Below are positions 44,030 through 54,885 of a DNA stretch of 64,000 nucleotides, in pieces. The first letter of the stretch is position 1. Each line of letters opens with the position of its first letter. The notes beneath the pieces are model-generated. The model ran no database searches and was not told where the DNA came from. It saw nothing but the letters and a program-made list of their open reading frames with translations. The DNA lies in assembly GCA_032718865.1 (NCBI GenBank), contig JALUTQ010000001.1:992001-1056000 (forward strand). The letters run 5' to 3'. Both the position numbers and the translations under genes were made by a program. This DNA comes from Tilletia caries. Lineage: Eukaryota; Basidiomycota; Exobasidiomycetes; Tilletiales; Tilletiaceae.

Positions 44030-46195
44030 ATGGCCGGTCCGAACAGAACAACCGTGTCCGGGCCCGGCGCACAGTCCGCCGTCCTGCCCCGGATGACGGA
44101 CCACCAACCGCAAGCCTCGCCCAAGGGTCCCCCCGAGCAGTCCCAGTCACAGCTCCGCTTCGCCGCCCTCAGCGTCCAATCCTTCGGCCTCGACTCGCCC
44201 CCCTTCACGGGAGCGGCAGGCAGCAGCAGCGGCAGCGGCGAGGACGGCGCCGAAAGTGGGGGTCTCAGCGATGCCGATGATGCTGACTTCAGCTTGGAGC
44301 CCGAACTCGGTCCCCGCTCCAGGGACGCCATGCAGGATGCCGGCGCCGCTGAGGATGATGATGCCATACCCACCCAATCAGCAGCACGGCCGACGACGAC
44401 GACGACGGTCTCGTCAGCAGCCTCGATGGCAGATCACGATGGGGAGGACGAAGTGGCCGGGTTGGCGGCGTCTTCGTATGCGTCCAGTTCGGGCACCCAC
44501 ATGCTTGCGCATCGCAATCCTTTCACCTCTGGGTCGGAGGGGAGGGCCTCGCTTGAGAGCGCTCGGACATCGTCCGCGGCACATGCTCCTCATCCGGGCA
44601 TACAGCGAAGGAGCTCACGCGCGGCGGAGAAAGCCCCCCGACAGGGTCTGACACCGGTACGCTTCTATCCATATACGCGCTTTCTTTCTCCGATAAAGAG
44701 AGGCTGAACGTATGCGCGCCCATCATCTCACTATCTGCAGGATACCTACCATTTCGCGAGACATCGTCTTCCGCGCGAGATGCGCGATGCCTCCAAGATC
44801 CCGCTCATAATCGTCGCATGCGGGTCCTTCAGCCCACCGACCTACCTCCATCTCCGAATCGTGCGTGTCCGCGAAAAGGGTAGTGATCCCTTTTTCCGAG
44901 CGAGAACATCATTCAACTGACTCTTTCGGTGTCGCGTGACATGCAGTTCGAAATGGCCAAGGACAGCATCGTCGAGTCTGGAAAGTACGAGCTGCTGGCG
45001 GGATACTGTGAGTTCGAGCGGCGCGGAAGTATGGGCACAGGCTAGATCCGCGAAGAAACTGATTCTCATCTCCCGCTTTATGAACCGGCAGATTCGCCCG
45101 TATCAGACAGCTACAAGAAGGCCGGTCTTGCGAAAGCTGAACATCGCGTGCGGATGTGCGAGTGAGTCGCTCGTATCCCTTGCTCCCGCTTTCCCCGCGG
45201 GAGGTCCGCTATTTCTGACGCGTTCCGAACTTCGAACGACAGGCTGGCAGTAGAGAAGACGTCTACTTGGCTCATGGTAGATTCTTGGGAGGCAGTGCAA
45301 GGCGAATACCAAAGGACTGCGGTGAGAATAGCTCCGAACGCCAGGAAAGCACCTCAAACGCGCCCTTCGCATCTCTGACTTTCAGCTTTCATCAATCAAC
45401 TTTTTTCACTCGACTCTTCTCCCCAGGTCGTCCTCGACCACTTCGACAAGATGCTGAACGGACCCGACCCAGTGACCGGCGCGAAGGGTGGCATCCTCCT
45501 ACCCAGCGGCGAGCGCAAACGGATCAAAGTGATGCTCCTCGCGGGAGGCGACCTCATCCAGAGCTTCGGCGAGCCGGGCGTCTGGGCCGCCGCGGATCTG
45601 CATCACATCCTGGGCAAGTACGGGTGTTTCATCATTGAGCGAACGGGGGCGGATGTGTTCAACTTCTTGTTGAGCCATGACTTGCTGTGGAAGTATCGCA
45701 GCAATCTCAAGATTGTGAAACAGACGGTGCGTGGTGGACTGTTGGCCCTTCCTTACTTGTCTACTTTTTGCTGACTGCCCTTGTGACTATGGATTGCGGA
45801 ACCACAGATCTACAACGACATCTCGTCGTCCAAGATACGCTTGTTCGGTGAGTCCCAGCGAGCAGAGGCTGTTCGATGTAAGAAAAGTTTGCTTACTCAA
45901 TCTTCCGACATCTCCTTTCCTTCTCCAACAGTCAAGCGCGGGATGAGCATAAAGTATCTCCTACCAAACTCGGTCATCAACTACATCGAACATCACAAAT
46001 TGGTGAGTGGGTCAGCGGACCGGACTGGTGGAGCTCTGTCGGGTCAGTAGCTTTTTGCATATTCACCATGATCTTCTTTGTCTCCTCGACTATGTGCTCC
46101 TACGGCTACAGTACCGACTGGAAGAAGACACGGACGCGATGGTCCACGACGGAAAGTGGGAAGAGAACGTCCGCCAGGACGACGAGCCGGTGTGA
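44030..46195 (+). CDS. NMA1: Nicotinamide/nicotinate mononucleotide adenylyltransferase
   Basis: Nine exons: 44030-44656, 44741-44860, 44947-45007, 45092-45161, 45243-45321, 45427-45726, 45808-45847, 45932-46002, 46112-46195; 483 aa. It makes NAD (or its deamido form) from the mononucleotide and ATP. The first about 209 residues are a disordered Ser/Asp/Ala-rich extension. The catalytic domain begins DTYHFARHRLPREM and has the nucleotide-binding ACGSFSPPTYLHLRIFEMA (GXFXPX(T/H)XXH motif in its fungal form). Further motifs are STWLMVDSWEAVQGEYQRTA, VMLLAGGDLIQSFGEPGVW, and the signature IYNDISSSKIRLFVKRGMS with IKYLLPNSVINYI. The enzyme core is complete; the N-terminal extension is longer than in yeast Nma1/Nma2. 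Confidence 0.94.
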
Positions 46196-46852
46196 AGCTC
46201 CTTCGAGCAGAAGCTGGGCCCCCTGTCATTTCCCTTGCTTCCGACTCTCTAGGGATTCTTTCTCTCGGCCTCTGTACAAAAGAAAACCTTCCCCACGTCT
46301 CTGTAATAAAGACCTCCTGCTTAATCTGCCTTTTTGCTACCCTGTTGCGCGCCTGCGCCTCACTGGAGACCTGACTGACTGACTGACTGACTGATTGAGA
46401 AAGCGGGACATGCGAATCAATGAAGGCTTCTTTCGGAAGCACATCGAGATTCGAGACCACGCAAGCTCGCCTTCATTCAAACATCGTTCATTCGTTGAAG
46501 GGGGAGACGAGCCTGAGCCAGGCCAGAGGACGTATGTACATGGAGATATAGACCGACTTTTAGATTCATATAAGATTGTGTTTCAACAGTTGTGTGGTGG
46601 GGAAAAACGAGGTTTGCGAGTTTGAGCGTTGTGTGCGCGTTATGTGCGTGTGTTGGGGCAGGTCAAGTGCATTAACTAGTATGGGGGGTGACCGCGAGTC
46701 GCATGGGGCACACTTGGGTGCAAGGGGGGGGGCGCGACCGGAAAGTGTTGCATGGAGGCAGCTGGGCGGTTCGGTCGAAGAAATGAATGCTAGGGTGGCG
46801 TGGTTGGTATCGAAATCCGAGCCTGAGAGCCCGACCTTTCAGCTCGTTTGCT
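46196..46852. other. 3' flanks of two convergent genes, with a (GACT)n microsatellite
   Basis: 657 bp between the stops of NMNAT (+) and the aquaporin (-). A (GACT)6 tract lies at 46371-46397. No gene is evident. Confidence 0.45.
46371..46397. repeat. (GACT)n microsatellite
   Basis: Six near-perfect GACT units between the convergent 3' ends of the NMNAT and aquaporin genes. Confidence 0.9.
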
Positions 46853-48569
46853 TCAGATAAAGCTGTGCTCCTTGCCAGAGGACGCCGAGTTGCCTTCTAG
46901 CGGGGAGACGCCCTTCGTCGTCGTCGTGCGGTCGTCGTCAATATGCAGCTCGCCCGCATCGGTGTCAACGTCGAGTCCACCAGGCGACATAGGAACATCG
47001 TTCGTGTCGTCCAACTTCTCATTCGGGTCAAATTGCGTCGCGATCGGCGTGGGCATGGTAGGCCGCTCCTCGGGGGCCAGCTTGACGATTGCGGGGGCGT
47101 CGGCGGCAGCAACTTGGTCGACGAAGCCGGTGAGGTTGCCGTCCTTGTCGCGCATGAGGAGGTGGATGTCGTCACCGTCTTGACCCTCGACAGCGGACTG
47201 GTAGTTGAAGTACTTGAGCAGCCAGTAGAGCATGAAGGCGACAAAGGCACCGCTGAAGGGGCCGACGTAGTAGATCCAGGCGGTGCCGTCGAATTCTGCG
47301 ATGAGTACATTGCGTCAACGACTCTGTTCAGGATGTCTGTTGACAGAAGATACAGCACTCACCACCAGCAATAACATCGGGGCCGAGCGAACGTGCCGGG
47401 TTGAGCGAACCTCCCGTAAGACCTGTTGCCCACAATTCCGCAAGGAAGAGACTGATAAGGAGAAACAACCGGAAAGACGCGTGAGTAAGACACTACACTT
47501 CGCAAATCAAGGTCGAAGGCGAGACACTCACGAAAGTCCAATACCGACGGGGGCCAAGAACGTTGCCTTGTGCTTCTCGCCAGCCAGCATGAAGATGGAG
47601 AACATAAGCAACGCAGTGCAGAAGAACTCAATGAAGAACCCTTGCGCGATCGTCGTCGCACCACCAAGCTTCGTCCGCACATTGATACCACCGGGCGTAA
47701 TCAACTGCGCGACACCCGCAGCCGCAATAGCAGACGCGAACTGGATCGTGCCCAAGATGATGGCGCGGTACCACGTAATAGCATCTGCGAGGAACAGACC
47801 GAGTGTGACAGCCGGGTTGAAGAGCCCACCGCTGACGCGGAAGAAGATCCACGCGTTCACGGCGAGCGAGAAGCCGAAGCCGAGACTACTGAACAGGAGC
47901 TGGTTCGTGTTGAGCGAGGGGGAGGAGTCGGCCGCGCCTTGGACTTGCGATGTGCTGTCGGCCGTGAGCTGTTGTTGACCGGCGATGGTAGCGATGCCGA
48001 AACTGAAGAGCAGGAAGAGGAAGGTGCCGCAGAACTCAGCGACGCCGGCGATGATCTGGGAATGGCGCAGGGTAACAAAAGGAGTCAGTTTTCAACGCTC
48101 GATGCTCTGATGCATAAGCACAAGGGCAAAGGTGTATCTCTACTCACCTCGTTCTTGATGACTAGACGCTTTCGCATCTTCTCAACATCGGTGTTGTCAT
48201 CAGTGTGCATGAAGGCTGAGATCATGGAACATCGGCCAGAAAGAGACACGTAACAATGATCAGCCCTTCGCACTCTGAAAGATCCAACCCAACCCTGAAA
48301 CTTCCTCCACGGGTCCACATTAGAGGAAACTCACCAGGAAGCTTCTTCGCAATCTGCCTGTGTTCCCTCTGCTTCTTCTCCTTCTTCTGCTTATGCAGGT
48401 GCACCTTCCGGATATGGTGGTGATGACGCTTCCGTTCCGCCTGCTTCTCATCCGAGTCCTCGAGCTCCACCCGGCTCTGGGTGTTGGTCCGGCTCATGTT
48501 CTTGCCGCCGTTCTCGAGGATGCCGGCAGAGTCGAAGCCGGCGTGATTAGATTTCTCTAGGTCGGCCAT
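46853..48569 (-). CDS. Orthodox aquaporin (water channel, MIP family)
   Basis: Exons: complement(46853-47295, 47363-47451, 47532-48055, 48148-48215, 48335-48569); 452 aa, phases agree. Both NPA boxes are intact: GLFNPAVTLGLFLADA and GGSLNPARSLGPDV. The residue after the second NPA-R is Ser rather than Asp, which points to a water channel rather than an aquaglyceroporin. Six membrane helices are readable, starting at AGVAEFCGTFLFLLFSFGIA. The cytosolic N-terminus (about 100 aa) is unusually basic, with RHHHHIRKVHLHKQKKEKKQ, and the C-terminal tail of about 110 aa is acidic and Thr-rich. Expected in the plasma or vacuolar membrane. It lies last before the transposon-rich region. Confidence 0.93.
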
Positions 48570-49647
48570 TGTGATTGTGGGTTTTTGGGCTATCTGAGAA
48601 AGGATTGAATGGTGTTCGTGTTGGGGAGTGGTGAGGTCGTTGGAGAGGGAGTAGACTCAAGAAAAAAAGAGTAGTGTGCTGTAGGACGAAGATTACTGCG
48701 TGTTGGAGTCGTGCCTTTTTATAGCCTCGAAGGTGGTCGATAGTTCAATGTCCGCTTGCAAGGATATGAAGTACGTCCGTAGAGGATGTCGTCCTGTGAC
48801 CTAGGAGTGAGTAATATGGGGGGGGGGGGGGGGAAGGGAACGCTGGAGATGAAGAAGGAGACAACCGCTTATAAAGGGAGAGGATGCAGAGGAAAAAGGT
48901 TAGCAGAAAAAATGGAACATTGAGCTTAACCCGCAAGCGACATCGAAAGGGTGAGCGTCAGCATCGCGTTCAGACTGGTCCGATGCCCCCCCCCTGCTCG
49001 CGTGGGTCAGGCGGCGGTCAGGCTGAGGCGCTGACGCTGGCCGGGCGTTCGTTTCGGAGCTGAAATGATGCGAACAATAATAGAGCGTGGTGACGGTAAG
49101 CTCGCTCGATGCTGCAGCGACGATCATTTTCCCCACCGCAGTTGAGCCTATATGAACAGCAGAAAGTTCTATGCAGCACATCGTCAGTATTCGAAGGCTC
49201 GAAAAGCCCGCCCAGCCGTCGTTGCTCTCCTTGCGAGTGAGCATGTGAGACTTGCACTTAACCTGGCTTCGGAACGGCAGAACGCTTCGTTTAGACTGGA
49301 CTAACGAGCCCCTGCCTTCCAATCTCCGTCGAGATCCGAGCGTCCCTATCGCGACTTTCCCAGGCCCAGCAGCAGCACCAGCAGCGTGCTGCGCGAGCGC
49401 ACGACCGGGAGCCGATGAGCGTCACCCACCAGTCACCACCACCACCAAGTGTATGTATAAAGCCGCGCTGGCACTCGAGTCTGTGAATCCGAGATGCCGT
49501 CCAGCCCCCCGGCTCGCGAGCGGCGAGACTCACCCAGTTTTTCTTCATCTTGTTCATCATCGCACGACATCGCGTCCCGCAGGCCGCATCCCATGACCCA
49601 TCCCGCACGAATTCAATAAATGATGTTCGCGAGAGTCGTCCGTCGTC
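48570..49647. other. Aquaporin promoter and boundary of the housekeeping block
   Basis: About 1.1 kb upstream of the aquaporin. It contains a G run of about 17 near 48817-48833 and mixed sequence with no convincing gene. It ends at the 10-bp target duplication of the Mutator-like element. Confidence 0.4.
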
Positions 49648-49657
49648 CCCGAACCGC

Positions 49658-49695
49658 CCTGACCTTATATCATTCATCCCCAATTCCACGTGGCT
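49658..49695 (+). repeat. Left terminal inverted repeat of the MULE
   Basis: 38 bp beginning CCTGACCTTATATCATTC and ending CCACGTGGCT. Preceded directly by the target duplication CCCGAACCGC at 49648-49657. Three mismatches to the right repeat, at positions 3, 5 and 15. Confidence 0.93.
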
Positions 49696-49826
49696 TCAGA
49701 AATGATCATGATCATGAGCAGAACAAGTGCGCGAACGCGCCTCCTCGAGAGACCTGAGCCAGAGGACGCGCTTTGGTTGCTGTCTGCTGAACGCGTACAT
49801 CCACGATCAGCTGCTTCGCTCACGTT

Positions 49827-52800
49827 ATGGCTCCACAAGGCATCAACAGACTATATGCCACCCGACTCTTAGGTGAACGCATCTTTGAATCCGAGCCTCT
49901 GTGCTTTCAACTTCTCGAATCCGAGCTGGATGCGTTTCTGGCAGAGGAAGGCAGGTACTGCACATTCAAGACGCCCAGTGATCCTAACAGGACGCGGAAG
50001 TCGCGCCACAAAGACGGTGAGCATCAATGACTAACGTGCAGTCAGCAGTCTGCCTTTGATGCAGGCTCAAACGTGGATCAGTCATTCTGTCATCAGAGAC
50101 TAACTTCCGACCTCCTTGTTTTCTGCGGCAGGTGCTCGTAGATACACTCCCCGACCGTCAAACGCATCCACTACCTATGAGGCAAAGTACGTTTCTCGCT
50201 GCGGGTGTAGCGGCACGTTTCAATCAGGCAGTAAGGACTCGATCTCGCCCAAGAAGCGTATGATCACAGGCGGTGCCGCGTCATCGGTCAAGGTGAGCAG
50301 CTCAGGGTGATACCGAGGCCCAAGAGTGCTTGAGCGTGTTGAGGAGGCTGACAGTCGTGGACCTTGTCAATGAACTTGGACGGATAGGTCAACTGTCCCG
50401 CCAAGATCAAGATCACGATACGCGCCCCGCTTGCTGAAGCAGACACTCTCGACCAGACTCAAAGCCTGTCCATACTCTCTGGTCCAGCTCGTCAAGATAG
50501 TCTTTTTGGATATCGAGTACCATTGGCGGCACGAGGGGCATGCGGTTGGAACGATATCCGACTTGGCCAGCCAACGCAATTCAAGAGAGGTTAAGGAGTG
50601 GATCGAAACCCAAGTAAAGAGCGGTAGAACAGCCAAGGAGATCATGGCTTCTGTGCGCATGGATATGGATGAGCTTCTTGCCATACACTCAATGCACAAG
50701 GTGAGTGCACTGTGGTCTGTGGATTGACCATGCCTCATCTCGATTATGTTGACTGATGGCATGTTCTGTACGCGGATTTCTTTCAGGACGAGGTCTTATC
50801 TTCTACCACTTCAATCAGCGCCAGTATTTGAATTCGATACCACGATGTGTACAACACCGTTAGGCGCCTCAAGCTGCAGACAGCGAGGAAAGACCCAGAT
50901 GCCCTAAGGTCTCTGCAGCTTTGGGCCGAAAGTCTTCGCGAGGAAGGGTGGGAGGCCAGCTTCCTGAATGACGCAACCCTCAGTGCCGCGACGGAGCCAG
51001 TCTGGGCAATCTTTGTCATGCCCAGGTGGGCTAAAAAGGTGAGTCGATCTACGTTTCCAGCAGCCAGCAACTAGAACCGATACGTTGCTGTCTCTACAAG
51101 TGCAAGTTTGAAGTATCTTTGTCTTTCATCTTTGTGTTCAGGAATTTTTCCGCGCCCAGCAGTTCGGTGTGGTGTGTTGATTCCACTCACAACACGGGCA
51201 AAGGCGCAACCGCGCAAGAAAAAATCTTCCTCACGACCATTATCGTCCGCAGTGCTTCCATGGGGTCCGGTATTCCTCTCGCCTTCATGATCACACCTTC
51301 AGAAACTCAGTGAGTGCCAATGTGCCGTGCCCTGTTTTTTCTCTCTGAGTCTGGCTGCCGATCGCTCATACGCTGCGCGAGGCGATGTGTCTGCCAATTT
51401 GGCATTGCTGTGTGCTGACTGCTGACAAATGTTGCTCTCTCCTTTGTTGTGTTGTGTTGGGCGTCGTTTTTAAAGAATCCCATTGACCCGATTCTTTCAG
51501 TGGCTTGTGCAGAAGGAAATTCCAGCTCCGACCGACGTGATGATCGACTGCTCAGAAACAGAGCGTGCTGCCATCATCAACGCGTTCGCAGGCTTCACAC
51601 CACGACCCCAAGTTCTTCTCTGCCTTTGGCATCTGCTTCGAGCATGGGATGATAACGTGAAGACGAAGGTCAAAGCGATTGGAGACAGTGAGTAGTCTGT
51701 TACATCCCCTCTCCTTCTTCTTCTCCTTTTTCCCATTCTCCTTCTCCCTCACTTCCTCCCACATCCCGCGCTTCCCTTTATCCTTTTTCCCGCTTGCTTG
51801 CTTGAGCTCTCCCTTTCCCTCTTTGGCCGCTGGAAGAAGCATGGTGTGCTGGCTGTTGCTGTCCTTCACACTGTTCCTCTCATCGCGACCTCGACTGGAA
51901 TTTGGAGCCAGAGTCCAGTTGGACAGGAGGTCTCTGCCATCTGTTGCTGCTTGCTGGTGCAAGGAAGAGATGATTCCTTGTTGTTGACTGACACAAGTAT
52001 CTTTTTCATCAATTGTTCATTGAGGCCGTGACCCCGGAGTCAGAGAAGCCAATGCATTTCTCCAGTCCAGGTGCAGAGAAGACATGCGCAGCATGCAGCG
52101 AGCGGAAACAGAGGAGCAGTTCGAAGCGGCTCGCAGCGCCTTTACTCTCAGATGGGGCGAGGAACAGCCCCTCATCACGCGCTACTTTGAGAAAGAATGG
52201 CTGAACAAGAGGAGCGCACAGAACTGGGCGAAGTGTTACAGAAAGGTGAGTAGTATCGGACTGCGCACTATCAGCTGGCTGCTGTCTTTGCTTCTGACGA
52301 CTGTAATACTTCCATCATCGACAGCATGCACACTTCGGAATAGATACCAACAACATGGTTGAAGGTTGGCACGGTAATCTGAAAGTGAGCTCTTGTCGAT
52401 TGTCGATTGGATCTGAGAGAAGCGAGGAGGAGTAGGCAGCTGATGTGAGCTGGGGCTGACAATGCGCTGACAACTCAATCCCAATTCATTTTTTTGGCCA
52501 GGTCAACTACTTGGGCATGATTCGGCTGCAGCGAGTAGACAGCGTCTTGCAGGTGCTAGTGCGGGAGGTTGTGCCAGACTTTTTATCGCAGACTGGTGCA
52601 ATGTGACCTTGGTATGTTGATATGACCCGTGGGCATTATCGCATTCTGCCTCGCTGACGCCTGTTTAATATTGCTGCCTCTTTCCTTCACACAGGAATAC
52701 AAAAACCGCATCTATGTGGACAAGAGAGAAAGTCTCGTCATAAGGCATACGAGCTCAGCTTTCAGGAGCTTTGTGCCTTGGTAAAGTGTGTGAATGGCGA

Positions 52801-53454
52801 AGCGGTGAGCATACTGCGTCGAGAAAATACAACGTGACACTTCAGATTCATCTCATGGGGCTATTTGTTCTTTTTCTCTATAGTACGAAGTGACGAGCTC
52901 GGACGGGGTACAGGTACACTTTGTAGACGACAAGCTGTCCCGGTGTTCTTGTCCGTCGTTTCAATCTACCGGACTGGCATGCAAGCACTTGTTCATGTGC
53001 TCCCGCCTCCTGTCCCAGCCAATCGCCCGGTTGGAAAAAGCCAGGGGCATCCACCAGCACGAATAACAGCATACCTGGAACGGCGAGGACATCGGAAGAG
53101 GCAGAGGCGGCAGGAGCGGGAGGCGATACTCGTGCGGCTGAAGGATTGGAGCTAGGAGGGGTCAGCCATCAGGGAGAAAGGGGAGCGGAGGAAGAAGAAA
53201 ACAGAACGGGGATTTCGGGGCAAAGTCTAAATGCGCAGAAGGCCGCGGAACTGGAGGCGAAACATCAGCAACAGAAGGAAGACTTGGTTCAAACGAGCAT
53301 CGACGAGGCACTACGACTCATGAAGGCGCTTAATCGCCTACAAGAGCACAACAACTACGCCGGGCTCAGCAGAGCTGCTCTGGAACAGCTAGACAACGAA
53401 ATCAGAGCAGCGCGCCGAACTGCTGAGATGTTCGTACGCAGAGAATTCATTTGA
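49827..53454 (+). pseudogene. MULE transposase with SWIM zinc finger; broken as assembled by four +1 homopolymer shifts and one TGA
   Basis: Eleven exons give consistent phases: 49827-50016, 50132-50292, 50388-50700, 50787-51038, 51142-51309, 51476-51687, 52079-52245, 52325-52384, 52502-52611, 52695-52804, 52884-53454. Domains: N-terminal Cys-rich DNA-binding part (YVSRCGCSGTF, VNCPAKIKI); helical part with EYHWRHEGHAVGTISDL; the MULE catalytic core with WCVDSTHNTGKGA (first Asp), DVMIDCSETERAAIINAF (second Asp), VLLCLWHLLRAW and DTNNMVEGWHGNLK. The SWIM finger is CSCPSFQSTGLACKH, and the tail is a charged coiled coil. The frame is lost at T5 runs 50503-50507, 51145-51149 and 52580-52584 and at A5 53035-53039, each one base too long, and a TGA stands at 50829-50831 where CGA would fit. 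Otherwise the open frame would be about 769 codons. Confidence 0.85.
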
Positions 53455-53598
53455 CCTTGCTTGTTCGCTGCATGCTTGAACTGCTGTCTTGAGCTAGAAC
53501 TTTAGAGTGTGTGACGATGAAGTAGTAATGGTAGAACAAGAGAGAGGACAAGACAAGGAACATGAGGAAGAAAATCGCAAATTTCACGTGGCTCGCAG

Positions 53599-53636
53599 AG
53601 CCACGTGGAATTGGGGATGAACGATATAAGGGCGGG
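53599..53636 (-). repeat. Right terminal inverted repeat of the MULE
   Basis: On the minus strand it begins CCCGCCCTTATATCGTTC and ends CCACGTGGCT. Followed directly by the second copy of CCCGAACCGC at 53637-53646. Confidence 0.93.
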
Positions 53637-53808
53637 CCCGAACCGCGGTTTCTTGATGTCCAGCAGCACAAAAAAGTGTGTGGAAAGGCTGTGCCATGAC
53701 GATGAGCCCGCGTGGCCGGACGCGGTGGGTTCATCTGCGTGACTCCGCTGTCCGCATGGGGAAGGCAACATCCGGGCGAGCCTGGTCGCTGGAGCCCCCG
53801 CCCCCCAG

Positions 53809-54292
53809 GTACGAGGTGGAGGACGAAAGTCTTCGAATGATTTCTGAAATACTTAGTGTTTACACTCAGAATCTTCAAACTTGGCTCTCAATTGAAGTCC
53901 ACAACCAGTCAAACAACTTGTGAGCTGAAAGGTGGTAAGCATAGAACACACGAATAGGCACCTTTTTGCTCTTCAGAGCTGACTGCTTTTTGTCTGCGAA
54001 TGGGTACGTGAGCAAAGTGTGAAAATCCGAGATTTTATTCAATTAGTAAATTATTAAGTGATTTCATTTTGCTCCTAACCCTATTGAGAGTCGTCTTTTT
54101 CCCAGACAGAAACCGGTCCGACAACTTAAGAACAAAAGTTGCTCAAGTACACGCTGTATGATTTCCAGCTTTCCGCTCGCAAGTTGTTGTATTGGTTGTG
54201 GACTTCCTTTGAGAGCTCCGAAGGAGCGATTTGAGTGTAAACACTAAGTAAAATTGAGGTGCGTTCGAAGACTTTCGTCCTCCACCTCGTAG
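53809..54292. mobile_element. MITE-like foldback element of about 484 bp with ~120-bp inverted arms
   Basis: The arms 53810-53937 and 54165-54291 are imperfect inverted repeats. The outer 28 bases, TACGAGGTGGAGGACGAAAG and onward, are identical; further inside TTAGTGTTTACACTC and GAAGTCCACAACCA are shared. The AT-rich centre has no coding capacity. Both flanks show GCCCCCC (53800-53806, 54293-54299), a possible 9-bp target duplication with two mismatches (AG versus TT at its end). A non-autonomous TIR element is the best reading. Confidence 0.75.
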
Positions 54293-54410
54293 GCCCCCCT
54301 TGACTTCTCTCCTTGTGTGTGAGAATTAATATTGAGCAAACCGAGGGCTCGGTCTCCCGTTCCAAAGCATCGAAGTTTCGACGAACGAACGAAAAAAAGC
54401 TTAGTGTGGG

Positions 54411-54885
54411 GGACGCGCTTATTTCCTCAAGCCGACAAGGCGGCGACAGCCGCCCTTTGATGATTGATCATTCTTTGATCATTCTTTTCTTACGCGCGAT
54501 CACGTTGTGGCTGGTTATATTGGCAAGCGAAATAAGGCTGTCATCAACCAACTGGCACTATAGTCCAGCGGTTAGATCTCTGTTTCGAATTTGTGCTCAA
54601 CACAGGTTCGAATCCCTCCTCTTGCTTCTTTTTTGCTTGCCTTTTGTTTTTTCTAAGTTAGAAAAGTCGGTGCCCAGGTTAGAAGGAGACCGGTTAGGGT
54701 TAGTGGGTGCGTGAGCACCCGTTAGAAAGTCCTTGGAATATTTTATGTTTTGGGCAGAGAGACAGGTTAGAGCGGGGGTCTGGGGGGGCGGCCGCCCCCC
54801 CAGGTCCGTGCGCTTGGTTTCCAGCGGAAATAGAGCTTAGTTTTAAAACGCCGAAGCGCCGAGATTTGAGGAAATAAGTGCGTCC
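54411..54885. mobile_element. MITE-like element, 475 bp, with perfect 9-bp target duplication and internal tRNA-like promoter
   Basis: Twenty-base terminal inverted repeats (GGACGCGCTTATTTCCTCAA at 54411-54430; 54866-54885 on the other strand with one mismatch) are flanked by the identical nonamer TAGTGTGGG (54402-54410 and 54886-54894). No open frame. The 9-bp duplication fits Mutator-type transposition, but its TIR differs from that of the MULE at 49658, so another family would mobilise it. It contains a tRNA-like pol III unit and short telomere-like GTTAGGGTTAG sequence at about 54690. Confidence 0.85.
54553..54636 (+). other. tRNA-like pol III promoter unit (degenerate tRNA or SINE head)
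   Basis: Box A TAGTCCAGCGG at 54561-54571 and a perfect box B GGTTCGAATCC at 54605-54615, spaced as in a tRNA gene, with T-rich terminators downstream (TTCTTTTTTG from about 54627). The D-loop region resembles tRNA-Glu genes, but the acceptor and T stems do not pair, so it is not a functional tRNA. It lies wholly inside the MITE at 54411-54885. Confidence 0.5.

Larger units (their letters stand above)
49658..53636 (+). mobile_element. Mutator-like element (MULE), 3,979 bp, complete with terminal inverted repeats and 10-bp target site duplication
   Basis: Terminal inverted repeats of 38 bp lie at 49658-49695 and 53599-53636 and match at 35 of 38 positions; the shared core includes TTCATCCCCAATTCCACGTG. 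Immediately outside both ends is the identical decamer CCCGAACCGC (49648-49657 and 53637-53646), a target duplication of the 9-11 bp size made by the Mutator superfamily. The interior encodes a MULE transposase with a SWIM zinc finger on the same strand. The preserved duplication indicates a comparatively recent insertion. Inside the right end a perfect hairpin (CACGTGGCTC-GCA-GAGCCACGTG, 53585-53607) partly duplicates the TIR's inner end. Confidence 0.93.

Noticed and set aside
51690..52078. Extra coding exon in the MULE (the open stretch reading KKHGVLAVAVLHTVPLIATS)
   Set aside because: Exons 51476-51687 and 52079-52245 join in phase without it; it is part of an unusually long intron.
50503..52584. 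Programmed ribosomal frameshifting in the MULE
   Set aside because: Three or more shifts in one protein, in the same direction at plain T5 runs without slippery heptamers or visible stimulators, make programmed frameshifting unlikely as the sole explanation.
54553..54625. Functional tRNA gene
   Set aside because: A and B boxes are good, but acceptor and T stems do not pair and no convincing anticodon arm forms; treated as a tRNA-like promoter unit.
54688..54700. Telomere repeat array
   Set aside because: Only about two TTAGGG-like units occur, inside a MITE; not a telomere.
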